A stretch of DNA of 64,000 nt from positions 10,199,356 to 10,263,355 of the forward strand of contig NC_060884.1 of assembly GCF_014805685.1 (NCBI RefSeq). The letters run 5' to 3'. Positions 11,941-23,772 of the stretch are shown here, one piece after another; the stretch's first letter is position 1; each line of letters opens with the position of its first letter. The notes beneath the pieces were generated by a model. That model worked only from the letters and a program-made list of their open reading frames with translations. It searched no databases and was not told the DNA's origin. The translations under genes and the position numbers were made by a program. This DNA comes from Silurus meridionalis. Its lineage: Eukaryota > Chordata > Actinopteri > Siluriformes > Siluridae.

Positions 11941-12344
11941 CAGCAGTCCCCAACCTTTTTTGCACCACGGACCGGTCAGACAATATTTTCATGGACGGTG
12001 GGGTTATAAATACAACAAATTAAAAAGATACGACCATACAAACTGATATTTTCTAAATCTAATAATAAACTTGAATCCACTGTGTTGTTTGTTCATTTTG
12101 CTCGCTTGGGGGTTTGAATTTATCGGTAATGTATTATGTGTTAGCGGCCGGAGCCCCTTTGAGACGGTAGCAGACGAAGGTAAGACATGTGACCGAGGCA
12201 TCATGACATGCATCAAGAGTGAGTCATAGACAGATGTGGCGGAGAGAATCCAGTAATATTCCAAAATAAAACCTTTCAGAATCAGATAATAAATAAAACG
12301 GAAATAATGTAAGTTATGTATTCTTTTTGTGCGGCCCGGTAACA
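11941..12344. mobile_element. hAT-type non-autonomous insert
   Basis: The left end 'cagcagtccccaaccttttt' has the CAG..GTCCCCAACC form of hAT-type termini; the right part 'gtgcggcccggtaac' is that family's other flank, apparently trimmed. It sits in the transposase frame of the host element. The 12.1-12.2 kb part ('gcggccggagcccctttgag') is conserved in fish copies of this repeat as I recall it. No clear 8-bp duplication remains. Confidence 0.6.
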
Positions 12345-12650
12345 ATTTTCCAACATGACAATGCCAGACCACATACTGCATCAATTACAACATCATGGCT
12401 GCGTAGAAAAAGGATCCTGGTACTGAAATGGCCAGCCTGCAGCCCAGATCTTTCACCCATAGAAAACATTTGGTGCATCATAAAGAGGAAGATGCGACAA
12501 AGAAGACCTAAGGCAGTTGAGCAACTAGAAGCCTGTTTTAGACAAAAATGGGACAACAATCCTATTCCTAAATTTGAGCAACTAGTCTCCTCAGTCCCCA
12601 GACGTTTGCAGACTGTTATAAAAAGAAGAGGGGATGCCACACAATGGTAA
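12345..12650 (+). pseudogene. Transposase C-terminal fragment
   Basis: The frame reads through FQHDNARPHTA, the second catalytic Asp, and SPDLSPIENIW, the catalytic Glu, then a basic tail ending VIKRRGDATQW and a stop at 12650. The open frame nominally begins at 12327 within the hAT insert, so its first residues are not transposase. The N-terminal two-thirds, including the first catalytic Asp, are missing, so it cannot encode an enzyme. Confidence 0.85.
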
Positions 12651-12879
12651 ACATGGCCTTGTCCCAACTTTTTTGAGATGTGTTGATGCCATGAAATTTA
12701 AAATCAACTTATTTTTTCCCTTAAAATGATACTATTTTCTCAGTTTAAACATTTTATATGTCATCTATGTTGTATTCTGAATAAAATATTGAAAATTGAA
12801 ACTTCCACATCATTGGATTCTGTTTTTATTCACAATTTGTTTAGTGTCCCAACTTTTTTGGAATCGGGTTTGTACTTAG

Positions 12880-13980
12880 GGTATGCTATGTTGACATTTT
12901 AAGCACTTCTCATATGGTCCACTGTAACTGAATATAGATTGAGCTTTATAAGATGTGTAAGAAAGAAATGATACAATCTAAAAAGGTTCTACTCATCCAA
13001 AGTCGCAATTATAGGCACAAGTCTGAGTAAAAGGTTAATGGTATATGTGATTTCACAGCTCCCAGGTAATTGAGTAAACAAAGGCATGCATCATTGCATT
13101 AACAAATTGTTCAAAGGTATCCAGGCATTGGGCCGTGCATCCAAAAATCACAAAATAAGTAATGCCCATTATGCATGAAATATTAAGAAAATAATACATG
13201 TCACCATCTCACTAAAGCACATGCATTGAAGGCATAAAAACAGTCAAGGACTTTGAAGTTGGGATGTTTTCACAGCAGGGACTAGGTGAGGTAATGTTTT
13301 TGGTTTTCTGTGCACAAAAGACTGTTTATGGTAGGTGAGAGTCTCTTCCTTAGTACTGTGCGAATTTAACTGCCACAAGTCCCCCAGTTTTCATGTTTCA
13401 AATCCAGGAAGGAGAATGTCACTCTTATTGCCAATGAAATATTTGTCTAGCTTTCACTGCTGCTTCATTATGTGCAGAGGAAACATTGAGGAAATGGGAG
13501 GGGAGCAGGAAAGCATGTGGCTAGAATTATGGCTCGTTTTGTGGGGTACGGTCCAAGGTCTTGGAGAAATGGTCATTCAGAGACTCCATAGAGAATGATT
13601 TTTAGTGAAAAGAATGCAGTTAAGGGAAATTTGTGAACGTTTTTGGGTGTTATTGCACCACAACAGGTACTGTTATACCAATAAAAAAAAAAAACGATGT
13701 CAGCTCTGCAAGTAAAAAATTGCAGAGCAAAATCTAGCCAGATGGACATGAACAGGTTATTTTAGTGCCCCTTACAGCAGTATATGTACCTGAAAATCCT
13801 TTCAATGTGTTGTGAATGCTGAATAATTTTTTTTTTTCTTTTCAAGGCGTGAGTTATAAAAGTTTACATTTACGTCAATCCTATGTCCAAATAAACATAC
13901 AATGGGCATAATTTTAGAATCCCATGTGTATATATGTGAATATGTGGAGGAAGTATTCGGAGGAGGCAAAATTTCCCCAA
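12880..13980. other. Unannotated intergenic DNA
   Basis: No gene, RNA or recognisable transposon was identified. The stretch is AT-rich with an A run near 13683-13694. Open frames at 13335-13598 have no recognisable domain. Confidence 0.5.
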
Positions 13981-13984
13981 AGCT

Positions 13985-14995
13985 GCATGCTTTTTTTCTT
14001 TTTCTTTCGGCTGCTCCCTTTTTGGGGTCACCACAGCAGTGCTCTGTCTTTATACCACCCTGTCCTGTATATTTGCCTTTTTTAAATCAACCACCTGCAT
14101 GTCTTCCCTCACCATATCCAAAAATCTCCTCCTTGTCCTTCCTCTTTTCCTCCCACCTGGCAGATCAATCCTTAGCAGTCTTCTCCCTATATACTCCATG
14201 TCCCTGCTGTGCACATTACCAAACAATCTTAATCTGGCCTTTCTTAACTTGTTCCAAAATGTCCTACCTGTGCAGATCCTCTAATAAACTCATTTCTAAT
14301 CCTGTCCATCCTCGTCACTTCCAATGAAAATCAAGGCAATATCAACTCTGCCACCTCCAGCTCCTCCTCCTGTCTTTTACTCAAAGCCACTGTCTCCAAA
14401 CCATACAACATTGCAGGTCTCACCACAGCCCTATAAACTTTCCTGTTCACTCTTGCAGATACCCTTCTATGACAAATCACTCCTGCCACTCTTCTCCACC
14501 CACTCCACCCTGCCTGCACTCTTTCCTCTACTTCTCTAACACACTATCCATTACTTTACACTATTGACCTTAGGTACCTTAACTCCTCCACATTCTCCAC
14601 CTTTTTTCCCTGCAAATGCACCACTTCTCTGCCCTCCCTCTCATTCACACACCTGAACTCTGTCTTACTCCTACTGACCTTCCTTCCCCTTCTCTCCAGC
14701 GCATATACCTCCACTTCTCCAGGCTCTTCTGAACCTGCTCCCTACTCTCACCACAAATCACAATATTGTCTGCAACATCATAGTCCATGGGGACTCCTGT
14801 CTGACCTCGTCTATCAACCTGTCTATTACCGCTGAAAAGAGGAAAGGGCTCAGAGCCAATCCTTGATGCAATCCCACCTCCACCCTGAACCAGTCGGTCA
14901 TTCCTACTGCAGACTTCACTGCTGTCACACTGTCCTAATGCATGTCCTGCACCACCCCTTATATACTTTTCTGCCACTGGCTCACTTAAATTTTT
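13985..14995 (-). mobile_element. RTE-clade LINE, 5'-truncated copy
   Basis: The plus strand is the complement of the 3' part of an RTE-type LINE. The 3' end 'ctttcggctgctcccttttt' is at the left, followed by reverse-transcriptase C-terminal sequence. In the minus-strand frame near 14790 the catalytic YADD/FADD box is changed to VADN within the recognisable context D.VADNIVICGESREQVQ. The copy ends at about 14995 where the upstream reverse transcriptase is missing. A longer copy is at 17380-20645 in the same orientation. Confidence 0.85.
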
Positions 14996-15179
14996 TCAGA
15001 AGTGCTTTTTTACACATTAAAAAACTCCTTTGCAACTCAAATGGAGTTGTCACTACCTAACATTTCACTGAAAGTTCATGCTCTAATTGTGTGTGTGTTT
15101 GTGTGTTACAAAGGCCACCTTCTATGCCATTCTCTCTCATAGCAGTCACTGAAAGTACAAAAGCACATTGTCTTTCAAA

Positions 15180-15590
15180 AACACCTAGTCTTATAGCATT
15201 TAAGAGAGACACGGGCATGTTTCTTTTGTTTATATGCAACAAACTAAGCAATTTAATGGTACGAAAATTTGACCAAACAAATATATAAATGTACAAATGT
15301 AAAATTTTATTTTCATTGAAAAAGTCTCCCTTAGAATGAACATCAACTCTTGGCATCAGTACAGTTTGGTTTTTCAAACATTCACCTGAAATAATTTGCC
15401 ATGCATTTTTTGCTAGTTGGAAATTTTCTCCTGTCCTTGAGTTTATCCCAGAGCAGTTCAGTAGGCTTTAGGTCAGATAACTGGGCAGGCCATTCCATTA
15501 GAGATAACACTTGTTGTATCGTAAAGTTTGTTCAAATTAAATGCAGTCCAGATAGAATTGAGTGGCACTGGCATAGAATGTGAAGAATGA
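15180..15590 (-). mobile_element. Tc1-like remnant, antisense
   Basis: Phrases 'gcaatttaatggtacgaaaa' and 'ggtcagataactgggcaggc' match the antisense of a Tc1-like element also present at 46370-47130, with matching order of segments. The copy is interrupted at 15591 by a local inverted duplication. Confidence 0.6.
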
Positions 15591-15751
15591 AATCCATATA
15601 GGTTAAGTATGGATTAACTCTCCAATTTTCCTTGCTCTTGATGTTTTACACCCACAGTTAAATATGGAGGTGGAATCTTAAATTTTTGGGGTTGTTCTCT
15701 CCAAGAGCAGGGAAGACTGGAGAGTTAATCCATACTTAACCTTTATGGATT
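15591..15751. repeat. Inverted repeat inside a Tc1 remnant
   Basis: Arms 15591-15640 and 15702-15751 match as reverse complements at about 46 of 50 positions, the differences being mostly transitions, and matching extends a few bases beyond. The spacer contains sense-strand Tc1 transposase text ('cccacagttaaatatggagg', the PTVK.GGG motif), while sequence outside the arms is antisense, so part of the element has been inverted and duplicated. Confidence 0.85.
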
Positions 15752-16440
15752 CCATTCTATCCATTCTATACCTGGAAAGAAGATGCTACCAAGATGCAGT
15801 GAAAGGAAGATGCTACCAGACTGCCTTCTCCTGGTCTTTATCTTAAGTAAGATCTTCTGTTGGAGCAACAGTGTTATACATGGGCTCATCCAAGGGAACT
15901 TTCCTCCACTTATTCACTGCTGTTCATATCTTGTGTGTTTTTGCCTTACCCATCTTGTTAGTTGTATATAAAAATACAAACCTACATGTGTCTCAAAAAT
16001 GATAACAATAGTGAGGGTTGCCAGGTTTGCCAACAAGTTTCCTGCTTGTATGACAGCCCAACTAGGACAAAAAGGATTTAAACCACCCCACCACAATCTT
16101 CAAATTTTAAATAAAGAATCTTATTTTTAATTGCAGACGATGTAAGTGTAAGTGCATTCCAGGAACAAAAGAAAGAAGCTAGGAAACCAACAAAAACAAA
16201 AAATCTAACACCTGTTTTACATTTAAACCAAAATATGTAAAACTAATACAAAAACTTAAATGTTAGTGTGTTGACAGCAATAAGTTATTGTCAGAACATT
16301 AAAAACTGAATTTTAACACATAACATGTTGCACCAACATAAAACAATTGTGGAAATAAGGAATCCTTCACCATATTAGTCTAATTTTGAAGATGTTTAAT
16401 CCCTAGTCTCTGTTTTACTGGTACATGGTTTAACTGGTAC
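15752..16440. other. Decayed repeat-derived DNA
   Basis: Probably further worn Tc1 sequence ('gaagatgctaccaagatgca' region), but the similarity is too weak to place. No gene was recognised. Confidence 0.35.
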
Positions 16441-17160
16441 AAATGGGTTAATGTCTGGTGGTTGACTTGGCAAGTCTGAAACCTTCCACTGTTCCTCTAT
16501 GAAGTCCTGTTTTGTGTTGGAAGTTTAACTTGCTGCATAGTGATGCAGCCCTCTGTAAATCGTCAGACGAAATGCTTCTTTAAACTGTGGAATTAATTCT
16601 GCTGATTCCACTATGAGTTACACCATTAATAAAGGTTAGTGAGCCCCGTTCCAAAAGTAGCTATGCAAACCCAAGCCATGCCACTACCTCTATGGTACTT
16701 GATTGATGAGCTAATATGTTCAAACATTATAAGCAAATCCTTTCTTCCTCTACAATTCAGCCTTTTCATACAGTGAGGTTAATATTTAGCTTGAGTGACT
16801 TATCATAGAATTTCTTTGAAAATTTCAGTCTGGCTTTCCAGTTTGTGCTGCTAAATAGTGTTTTGCATTTTGTGGTTGGTTATTTTTCTGTTGTTGGTGT
16901 CTTTATGAAATGGTAGATTGGTATACCTTCACCTTGTGGTGATGTCACTGACTACCGTTTTTTCTTTTTTTTCTACATTATGTTTATTCAACTTCTTTAT
17001 TCAACTGCTGTTCCATGACTGGTTGTTAGAACATACAGTAAGTAGATCTTTTTTCCTGACAATCCAACTTGTTCTCTTGGTTTCACCCAATTCTTGTGCA
17101 ATGGCTCTGATTAATTTTTCCAGTTTTGTCAGTTTCAAAATAGCTTGCAATTAGATAGCT
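16440..17160 (-). mobile_element. Tc1-like remnant, antisense
   Basis: In order, 'gttgacttggcaagtctgaa', 'ctgattccactatgagttac', 'gcaaacccaagccatgccac' and 'ttgtgcaatggctctgatta' follow the antisense of a fish Tc1-like transposase from its DDE core to the N-terminal helix-turn-helix. Every frame is broken. It is the same family as 10890-11400 and in the same orientation. Confidence 0.65.
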
Positions 17161-17930
17161 GCTCTGTCTAATGCCAGATATATATTGTAAGTTTTTAGGC
17201 TGTCCCTGACAAAAGTTGTCCAACATGAACAAATTGTGGCAATTTCTTTGGTCCTGGCTTGTGAATATTGGTCCTACACCGACAGAGGTTAGATCGGCAT
17301 TATCAACATTTTTAAACATTTTCTGGCAGTGTCAGAAATATTATCAATATTACCAGCTGACAGCGTTTTTATTGCTACTTCCTTCTTCTTTCGGCTTCTA
17401 CCATTAGGGGTCGCCACAGTGGATCATCCGTCTCCACCCCCCTGTCCTCTACATCTGAGTCTTTCAACCCAACTACCTGCATGCCTTCCCTCACCTCATC
17501 CATAAACCGCCTCCTTGGCCTACCTCTTTTTGTCCTTTCTGCCGGCTCCATCCTCAGCATTCTCCTACGGATATACCCCATGTCCCTCCTCTGCACATGT
17601 CCAAACCATCTCAATCTTTCCTCCCTCACCTTGTCTGAAAAAACGCATTACATAATCTGTCCCTTTAATAAACTTATTTCTAATCCGGTCCATCCTCATC
17701 ACTCCAAACAAAAACCTCAACATCTTCAGCTCTGCTGCCTCCAGCTGCACATCCTGTCTTTTAGTTAATGCCACTGTCTCTCAGCCACAGTCCCATCAAC
17801 TTTCCTGTTCACTCTTGCAGATGTGCTCTTCCTTACTTCTTTCACAAATCACTCCTGCCACTCTTCTCCACCCACACCGTCCTGCCTGCAATCTTTTCTT
17901 CACTTCTCTAACACACTCTCCTTGAGTGTT

Positions 17931-18362
17931 TAAAGGCTCTGGCATGGAAGAGCTGGTGCTGGATCTGTGATGATCACAAATGTTGAGCTATTTTATGAGT
18001 TGCTCAGTAGCTCCTAGTTTTATAACCAAAAAGTCTGTATAAGACTGTAGAAAGAACATTACTTATAATCTTATACTCCAGTGCTCATGTTAGTTCTCTC
18101 TCTCCAGTGTTCTGTATTGTTGAAAGATTTATGATCAAACTCTTGATGTCACCCAAATGAGGATGGGTTCCCCTTTTGAGTCTGGTGCCTCTCAAGGTTT
18201 CTTCCTCATGACATCTAAGGGAGTTTTTCCTTGCCACAGTCGCCACGGCTTGCTCATCAGGGATAAATGCACACCATTCACCTTTACTGGTGATTTGTGT
18301 AAAGCTGCTTTGAGACAATATCTGTTGTGGAAAGCGCTATAGAAATAAACTTGACTTGACTT
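17931..18362 (+). repeat. Dispersed retroposon-like repeat, copy 2, inside the LINE
   Basis: LINE sequence breaks at 'cacactctcctt' (about 17930) and resumes at 'cttcattactttgcactgtt' (about 18366). The insert carries the shared module 'cctctcaaggtttcttcctc' and ends 'gctttgagacaata...gcgctatagaaataaa' with a (ttgac)3 tail. Because it cuts the LINE, it is younger than that LINE copy. Confidence 0.8.
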
Positions 18363-18570
18363 GACTCTTCATTACTTTGCACTGTTGACCCCAGATACCT
18401 GAACTCCTCCACCTTCTCCACCTCTTCTCCCTGCAACTGCACCACCCCACTGCCCTCCCTCTCATTCACACCCATGTACTCTGTCTTACCCCTCTGACCT
18501 CGTCCGTCAACCTGTCCATCAACAATGCAAACAGAAAAGGGCTCAGAGCCAATCTTTGATGCAGTCCAAC

Positions 18571-19377
18571 CTACACCTTGAACCAGTCTGTCATTCCTAC
18601 TGCACACTTCACCGCTGCCATACTGTCCTCATACATGTCCTGCACCACCCTCACACACTTCTCTGACACATCTGACTTCCTCATACAATACGACAATTCC
18701 TCTCTCTGCACCCTGTCATACACTTTCTCTAAATCCACAAACACAAAATGCAACTCCTTCTGACCTTCTCTAAACTTCTCCATCAACATTCTCAAAGCAA
18801 GTAATGCGTCTGTTGTGCTCTTCCTCTGCATGAAACCATATTGTTGCTCACAGATGGTCACCTCTTCTTTCAGCCTGGCTTCCACTACTCTTTCCTATAA
18901 CTTCATGGTGTGACTGATCAACTTTATTCTTCTCCATTCCTCAGACATCCCCTCACCTTTTACAATCTTGTTGAACAACCTGGTTAAAAACTCCACTGCC
19001 ATCTCTCCTAAACATCTCCATGCTTCTACCGGTATGTCATCTGGTACAACCGACTTTCCAGTCTTCATCCTCTTAATCACTGCTCTCACTTCCTCCTTAC
19101 TTATCCTATCCACTTCCTGCTTCACCATCTCCACACCATCCAAACTTTGCTCGCTCTCATTTTCCTTGTTCATCAGCTGTTCAAAATACTCCCTCCATCT
19201 TCTCAACGCACTTTCCTCACTAGTCAACACATTTCCATCTCCATCCTTTATTGCTTTAACTTGCAGCACATCCTTCCCAGCTCGGTCCCTCTGCCTGGCC
19301 AATTGGTACAAATCCTTTTCTTCTTCCTTACTTCTCATATAGCTCCTCATATGACTTTTCCTTGGCTTTCGCCACAT
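18571..19377 (-). pseudogene. RTE reverse transcriptase fragments
   Basis: Two open segments on the minus strand. The first (19377-18895) contains RRWREYFEQLMN and MKTGKSVVPDDIPVEAWR, typical of the region just ahead of RTE reverse transcriptase. The second (18885-18571) contains QQYGFMQRKSTTDALLALR and FVDLEKVYDRVQREEL, the motif holding the first catalytic Asp (consensus LEKAYDRVPRE). They are in different frames and the YADD motif does not follow, so no active enzyme is encoded. Confidence 0.88.
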
Positions 19378-19992
19378 CCCTCTTTACCTGCTGCCGCATC
19401 TCCTTGTACTCCTGCCTACTTTTCTCATCACTCTGTGGATCCCAATTACGTTCCACCACCACATCTCTTTGTCTTCCTTTCTATTTCCAGATGTCACACC
19501 GAGTACCTTTCTAACTGTCTCCCTTATTGCTTCTGCAGTAGTTGCCCAATCATCCAGCACCTTCTCACCACCACTGAGCCCCTGTCTGACCTCCTCCCTG
19601 AATCTTACATTATAGTCTTCCTCCTTCAGTTTCCACTATCTTATTCTTCTTTGAGTCCTCACTTTCCTCCTCGTCTTCTTCACCTCCAAAACCATCCTAC
19701 AGACCACCATCCGATGCTGTCTAGCTACACTGTCCCCTGCCAACACCTTACAGTCTCCAATCCCCTTCAGGTTGCATCTCCTACAAAGAACATTGTCCAC
19801 CTGTATGCACCTTTCTCCACTCTTATACGTCACCCTATGATCCTTCTCCCTCTTAAAATAATTACTTACCACTGCCATTTTCATCCTTTTAGCAAAATAT
19901 ACCACCATCTGCTCTTCCACATTCCTCTCCTTAAAGCCATACGTACCCATCATCTCCTTATTACCTCTGTGCCATTCACCTAAATGCCCATT

Positions 19993-20499
19993 TTAATCTG
20001 CCCAAATTACCAATCTTTCATTCCTAGTTACACCTTTTACCACTTCATCTAACTCACTCCAGAATGTTTCCTTCTCCTCCATCTCACAACCCACTTGTAG
20101 ATCATAGGCACTGATGACATTTATTATCACCCCTTCTCCCCAATCACCAACTTCCAGCTTCACGTTCATCACCCTATCAGAAACTCTCTTCACCTCCACT
20201 ACACTCTTACTGTACTCTTCCTTCAAAATTACCCCTACACCATTTCTCTTTCCATCCACATCATGAAAAAACAGTTTAAACCCACCTCCAATGTTCCTGG
20301 CCATACTGTTGGTCTCCTGAACACACAACATATCTATCTTTCTCCTCTTCATCATATCAGCTACCTCTTTCCCTTTACCAGTCATAGTACCAATATTTAA
20401 AATACCCACCCTAACCTCCCCTCTCCTACCCTTCTCCTTTCCCTGCTGTCTTTGTAGACGCCTTCCTCCTCTGTCCTCCTTCGGACAACAGTGGCCCAA
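19993..20499 (-). pseudogene. RTE LINE endonuclease fragment (APE-type)
   Basis: A 168-codon open stretch reading VRVGILNIGTMTGKGKEVAD, then IDMLCVQETN, then GVGVILKEEY and INVISAYDLQVG matches the N-terminal half of an apurinic/apyrimidinic-type endonuclease, which nicks target DNA for LINE integration. The catalytic Glu is in VQET. The usual downstream GDxNxH motif is not in frame: the reading ends at IWAD. Similar fragments are often misannotated as craniofacial development protein 2-like. Confidence 0.85.
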
Positions 20500-20645
20500 T
20501 TTTCACCGGTACCCTGTTAGCTAACAATACCTTGTTGGTCGTTGGTAACCCAGGCCTCGACCGATCCGGGGATGAATTTCTCCCCATTTATCCTGGCTTG
20601 GAACCGGCACTAAGAGTGCACTTGCTTGTGCAACCCTAATGGCTT

Positions 20646-23190
20646 GGTTACTTCATAATTTTACTGATGAGCGAATAAAAATACAAAATGAAATGATGTA
20701 TTGTGTCACTAAGACCATATAAGTTGTGGCAGCAGAGGTCTTGCTTGTACAACATGCACTGATATAGTCACCATGTGAAGAAAAATACTTCACAGTACTT
20801 CTTTTATGTCATACTTCTACTTTTTGTTAGCCCGCAGAGTTAAAGTTACAATTATCAAAGGACGATTTTTCTTTTATTTCTTTACCACTAGTGCATGCTG
20901 ATGATGTTCTACAAGAATAGCACATGCTTATGACCTTTTATCCTTTTATACTAACTTGCATCATAATCTATAGTTCAATAGATTTCATCATTATACAGTC
21001 TACCTACATGTTGCACAGTGGGATTTATATTGACCCTATTATGTTACTGAAATCACACAGGCTGTAGAAGGCATATAGCCATCACCCAAGGCTCAAAGCA
21101 TGGCATTCAGTGCTTTTCACTATTTAAACAATTAATTAAACAGGGCACACCTAGGCAAAAAGAAACACCTCTCAGCCACATGGTCATGGTAGTATTGATC
21201 ACTTGAAAAATAGATGGGTACAAACAAAAGGTGCTATGTTCTAAATTAACACATTCAATCAATCTCAAAGCAAAATGTTCTCATGGTTTTCAACAAACAC
21301 AATAAAAAAATGTTTATATATATAATATTGTACAATTAAATAGCTTTTAATTGGCTAAAGCAAGTGGGAATCATGGATGTACATAAATACTGAGGCAGCT
21401 TAACCTTAACTTTTGTCTTTGCCCTCTGCAGGACCCTCAGAAACACAATATCTTTTTACTCTGCAACCACTCAGAGGCCTGCACAATTCAGTGACTCCTT
21501 GTTTAGCCATGATTTTTATTGCCACCGCATGGTTTTAATTGAGTGTCCCAATTGACTATTTAAGATGGTTTTTAAACGTAACACTAACACAACCCAAACT
21601 GACGACCTTTTATTTTTTTTACCAGTTCTATGGTGTATAGTTTGAAAGTCATGGTTTGTTTAAATGGTTTAGGCACACAGCACGTGCTGATAAATGAATC
21701 ACTGAGGAACTCACTGAAATTATTGATATTGGAGTTTTAATATCATTATCATGTTATTTTCTAAATAGTTCATTAAATTGTCTGCCTTAATACTTAATAT
21801 TTTGTACATACTCTAAACTTTTATACTATTTGGAATGAATGATTGCTATTCAATCTATAGATAAATTGTTATGTTACAATTGAGAAACGCTCCTTTGACT
21901 AAACAGAGACTCTGCCATTGGTGATGGAAGTCGGCACAATGTCCAAAGGCTCCCTGTGAGCTCAGACTCTATGACATACTCTATTACAGTACAAAGAGCC
22001 TCTTCTCCTTATGTGCATCGCTTATATTCCCCAGCGATGTAGCCAAATCCCTTCTGCATAAGATTCAGCAGTTTTCATGACGACCACATTTAATAAATTA
22101 CTGTCCTTAGAAGTGCAGCCATTCAGAATTCCATTTTATAATTACATTACAAACGTTTTGTTTCTAATTATTGGTAGGGGTCCCCTCAAAATGCTACAAG
22201 GTTACAGCTACATGAAAACTGACTCCATATCCCATAAAGTCCATGCAACTCCATAGAGTCCACTTTTTAACAAATAAAGATTTTGATAATAAAACACAAT
22301 GTGTGAGTAAACAGTGGATGTGGGGTAGTAAAATCTTACTGGAGAGGGGCATTCCAATTGCGAGACTCAGAGGGCATGACATGTAAATTAAATATTATAG
22401 TGGCATGATTGGAATCTTGCCACAGGCTTAATAGCAGAAAAAACACGTCCTTCACTTTTTTGTATGAATACATTGTCTGACTGGTATTTCCTACATTACA
22501 TAACTGTTCTGAGAGGGTTTTTTTTGACAACCAAGACTTAGTCTAATCAGCTTAGACAAACATAATGTAATAATAAGCACTTTAATATGCTTTAAATAAT
22601 ATTTATAATCACCAAGCTTTAACTCTGCTTTATTCCTTTCACAACATCTCAATTGCATGCCACTCAATATTAAATTATAAATAGTAAAGGGATTTCTTTT
22701 CCCAATTCTTTCTATTCTATGAGTGCTTGGAGAATTGACTATAGTTGCCTTCATTGTGGTTAGTGTTTCCCTGCAGAGCAAAAATGAGAGGAAGGGAAAA
22801 GGTGTTATGAATGCAACTGTAAGAATTTATTGGCCTGTGGCTGGCACACTCATCACTAATATATCATTAAAAAATTCAGTTGATAGGTTAAAAAGCATTA
22901 GGGGACAATGACATCACAGCACAGTTAAAAGGTGTTGGGTAACACATGCTGATTGTTGGGTTTGGAAAGGGCTGATTGCTGATAGGTAGCGAACACTTTC
23001 ATGTTGACAGGATATAATGTAAGTTTCCTGTTGCCAGGTTTTTCCCATTAAAAAGATCACATACCTGCCATTCCTTGAATCTAGTATTAGGAAAAACATA
23101 CGTCATATAATAAAACAAAACTTTCTTTTATTACCATGGGCATGTTAGTTAATCAAGATAAACACACCTGAACATTTAAGCTTTATTCCA
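20646..23190. other. AT-rich intergenic DNA with one Tc1 end fragment
   Basis: Positions about 21120-21300 ('taaacagggcacacctaggc', then 'acaaacaaaaggtgctatgt') are an end fragment of the Tc1-like family seen at 10890-11400. The rest shows no exon, RNA gene or repeat I can name. Confidence 0.45.
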
Positions 23191-23194
23191 TGAT

Positions 23195-23490
23195 TTTACA
23201 TTTACATTTGCAGCATTTAGCAGACGCCCTTATCCAGAGCGACGTACAAAAGTGTTTTGAGTCTCTAGCAATGAATAAATCTACACTGGTATGCAAGATT
23301 ACAACCTTAATATAAATATAAATTTTGAATTTTACAAAGCAAACCTGGAAAGTGTTAATTTAAGTATTTCATTTAAGTATTTCAGAAGCAGGTCTTCAAT
23401 CGTTGCTTGAAGATAGCCAGGGACTCCGCTGTATGGACATCTAGGGGAAGTTCATTCCACCACCTCGGCGCCAGAACAGAGAAGAGCCTT
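23195..23490. repeat. Dispersed repeat with 'gcatttagcagacgccctta' head
   Basis: The opening 'catttacatttgcagcattt' followed by 'agcagacgcccttatccaga' is a very common fish repeat start, and 'ccagggactccgctgtatgg ... ttcattccaccacctcggcg' is its downstream part. The first 45 bases resemble, in inverse, the tail of the tRNA-derived SINEs in this window (27225, 37918, 48420). A short run of a unit like 'agagccttgaagtatagaag' follows at 23480-23575. Confidence 0.65.
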
Positions 23491-23772
23491 GAGGTGTGGA
23501 AGACCCTTGAAGTATAGAAGATCATCCTTGAAGTATAAGAAGAGCCTTGAAGTATAGAAGAGCCTTAAAATATAGACTGATGATGACTAAGGGCTTACTA
23601 AAGATGATTAGGGGCTTAGAGTTAAAAAAATATCTTGATAATGTATTAGTAAAATCATTGTTGTTATTTCTTTGTAGCGCAGCTAGCATTAGCACCGACT
23701 GATAGATTATTACATAATCAGTATCACTATATAAGATAAATAGTAATATTGTAATGCACTTGTACTAGTGCT

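Larger units (their letters stand above)
11474..12872 (+). mobile_element. Tc1/mariner element with hAT insertion
   Basis: Terminal inverted repeats are clear: 'caaacctgattccaaaatag' at the left and, read inward from the right, 'caaacccgattccaaaaaag', each followed by a 'gttgggaca...acaaattgtgaata' stretch. A second internal copy of 'attccaaaaaagttgggaca' lies at 11668. TA follows the right end (12873-12874). The transposase start region follows 11826 (MGRGSPIPPMLRRKIV) and its C terminus is at 12345-12650; the middle is replaced by a hAT-type insert at 11941-12344. Confidence 0.88.
17380..20645 (-). mobile_element. RTE-clade LINE, long but defective, split by insertion
   Basis: Minus-strand LINE with its 3' end at 17380 ('ttctttcggcttctaccatt') and 5' leader near 20500-20645. 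Pieces in order 5' to 3' are the endonuclease (20499-19993), a linker (19953-19636), the N-terminal reverse-transcriptase region (19377-18895), the reverse-transcriptase fingers/palm (18885-18571), and the C-terminal domain (17774-17375) with the RLRWFGHVQRRD motif. A 0.43-kb dispersed repeat is inserted at 17931-18362. Two internal deletions are visible: one just before 18895, removing the segment before the RxKLISH-type motif, and one near 18490 that removes the catalytic YADD box altogether. The copy is therefore dead. Confidence 0.9.

Noticed and set aside
13902..14327. 141-codon plus-strand open frame
   Set aside because: Antisense of the 3' end of the RTE LINE at 13985-14995.
19147..19983. 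278-codon plus-strand open frame, the longest uninterrupted one here
   Set aside because: It is the antisense of the RTE LINE on the minus strand, whose endonuclease and reverse-transcriptase motifs are clear.
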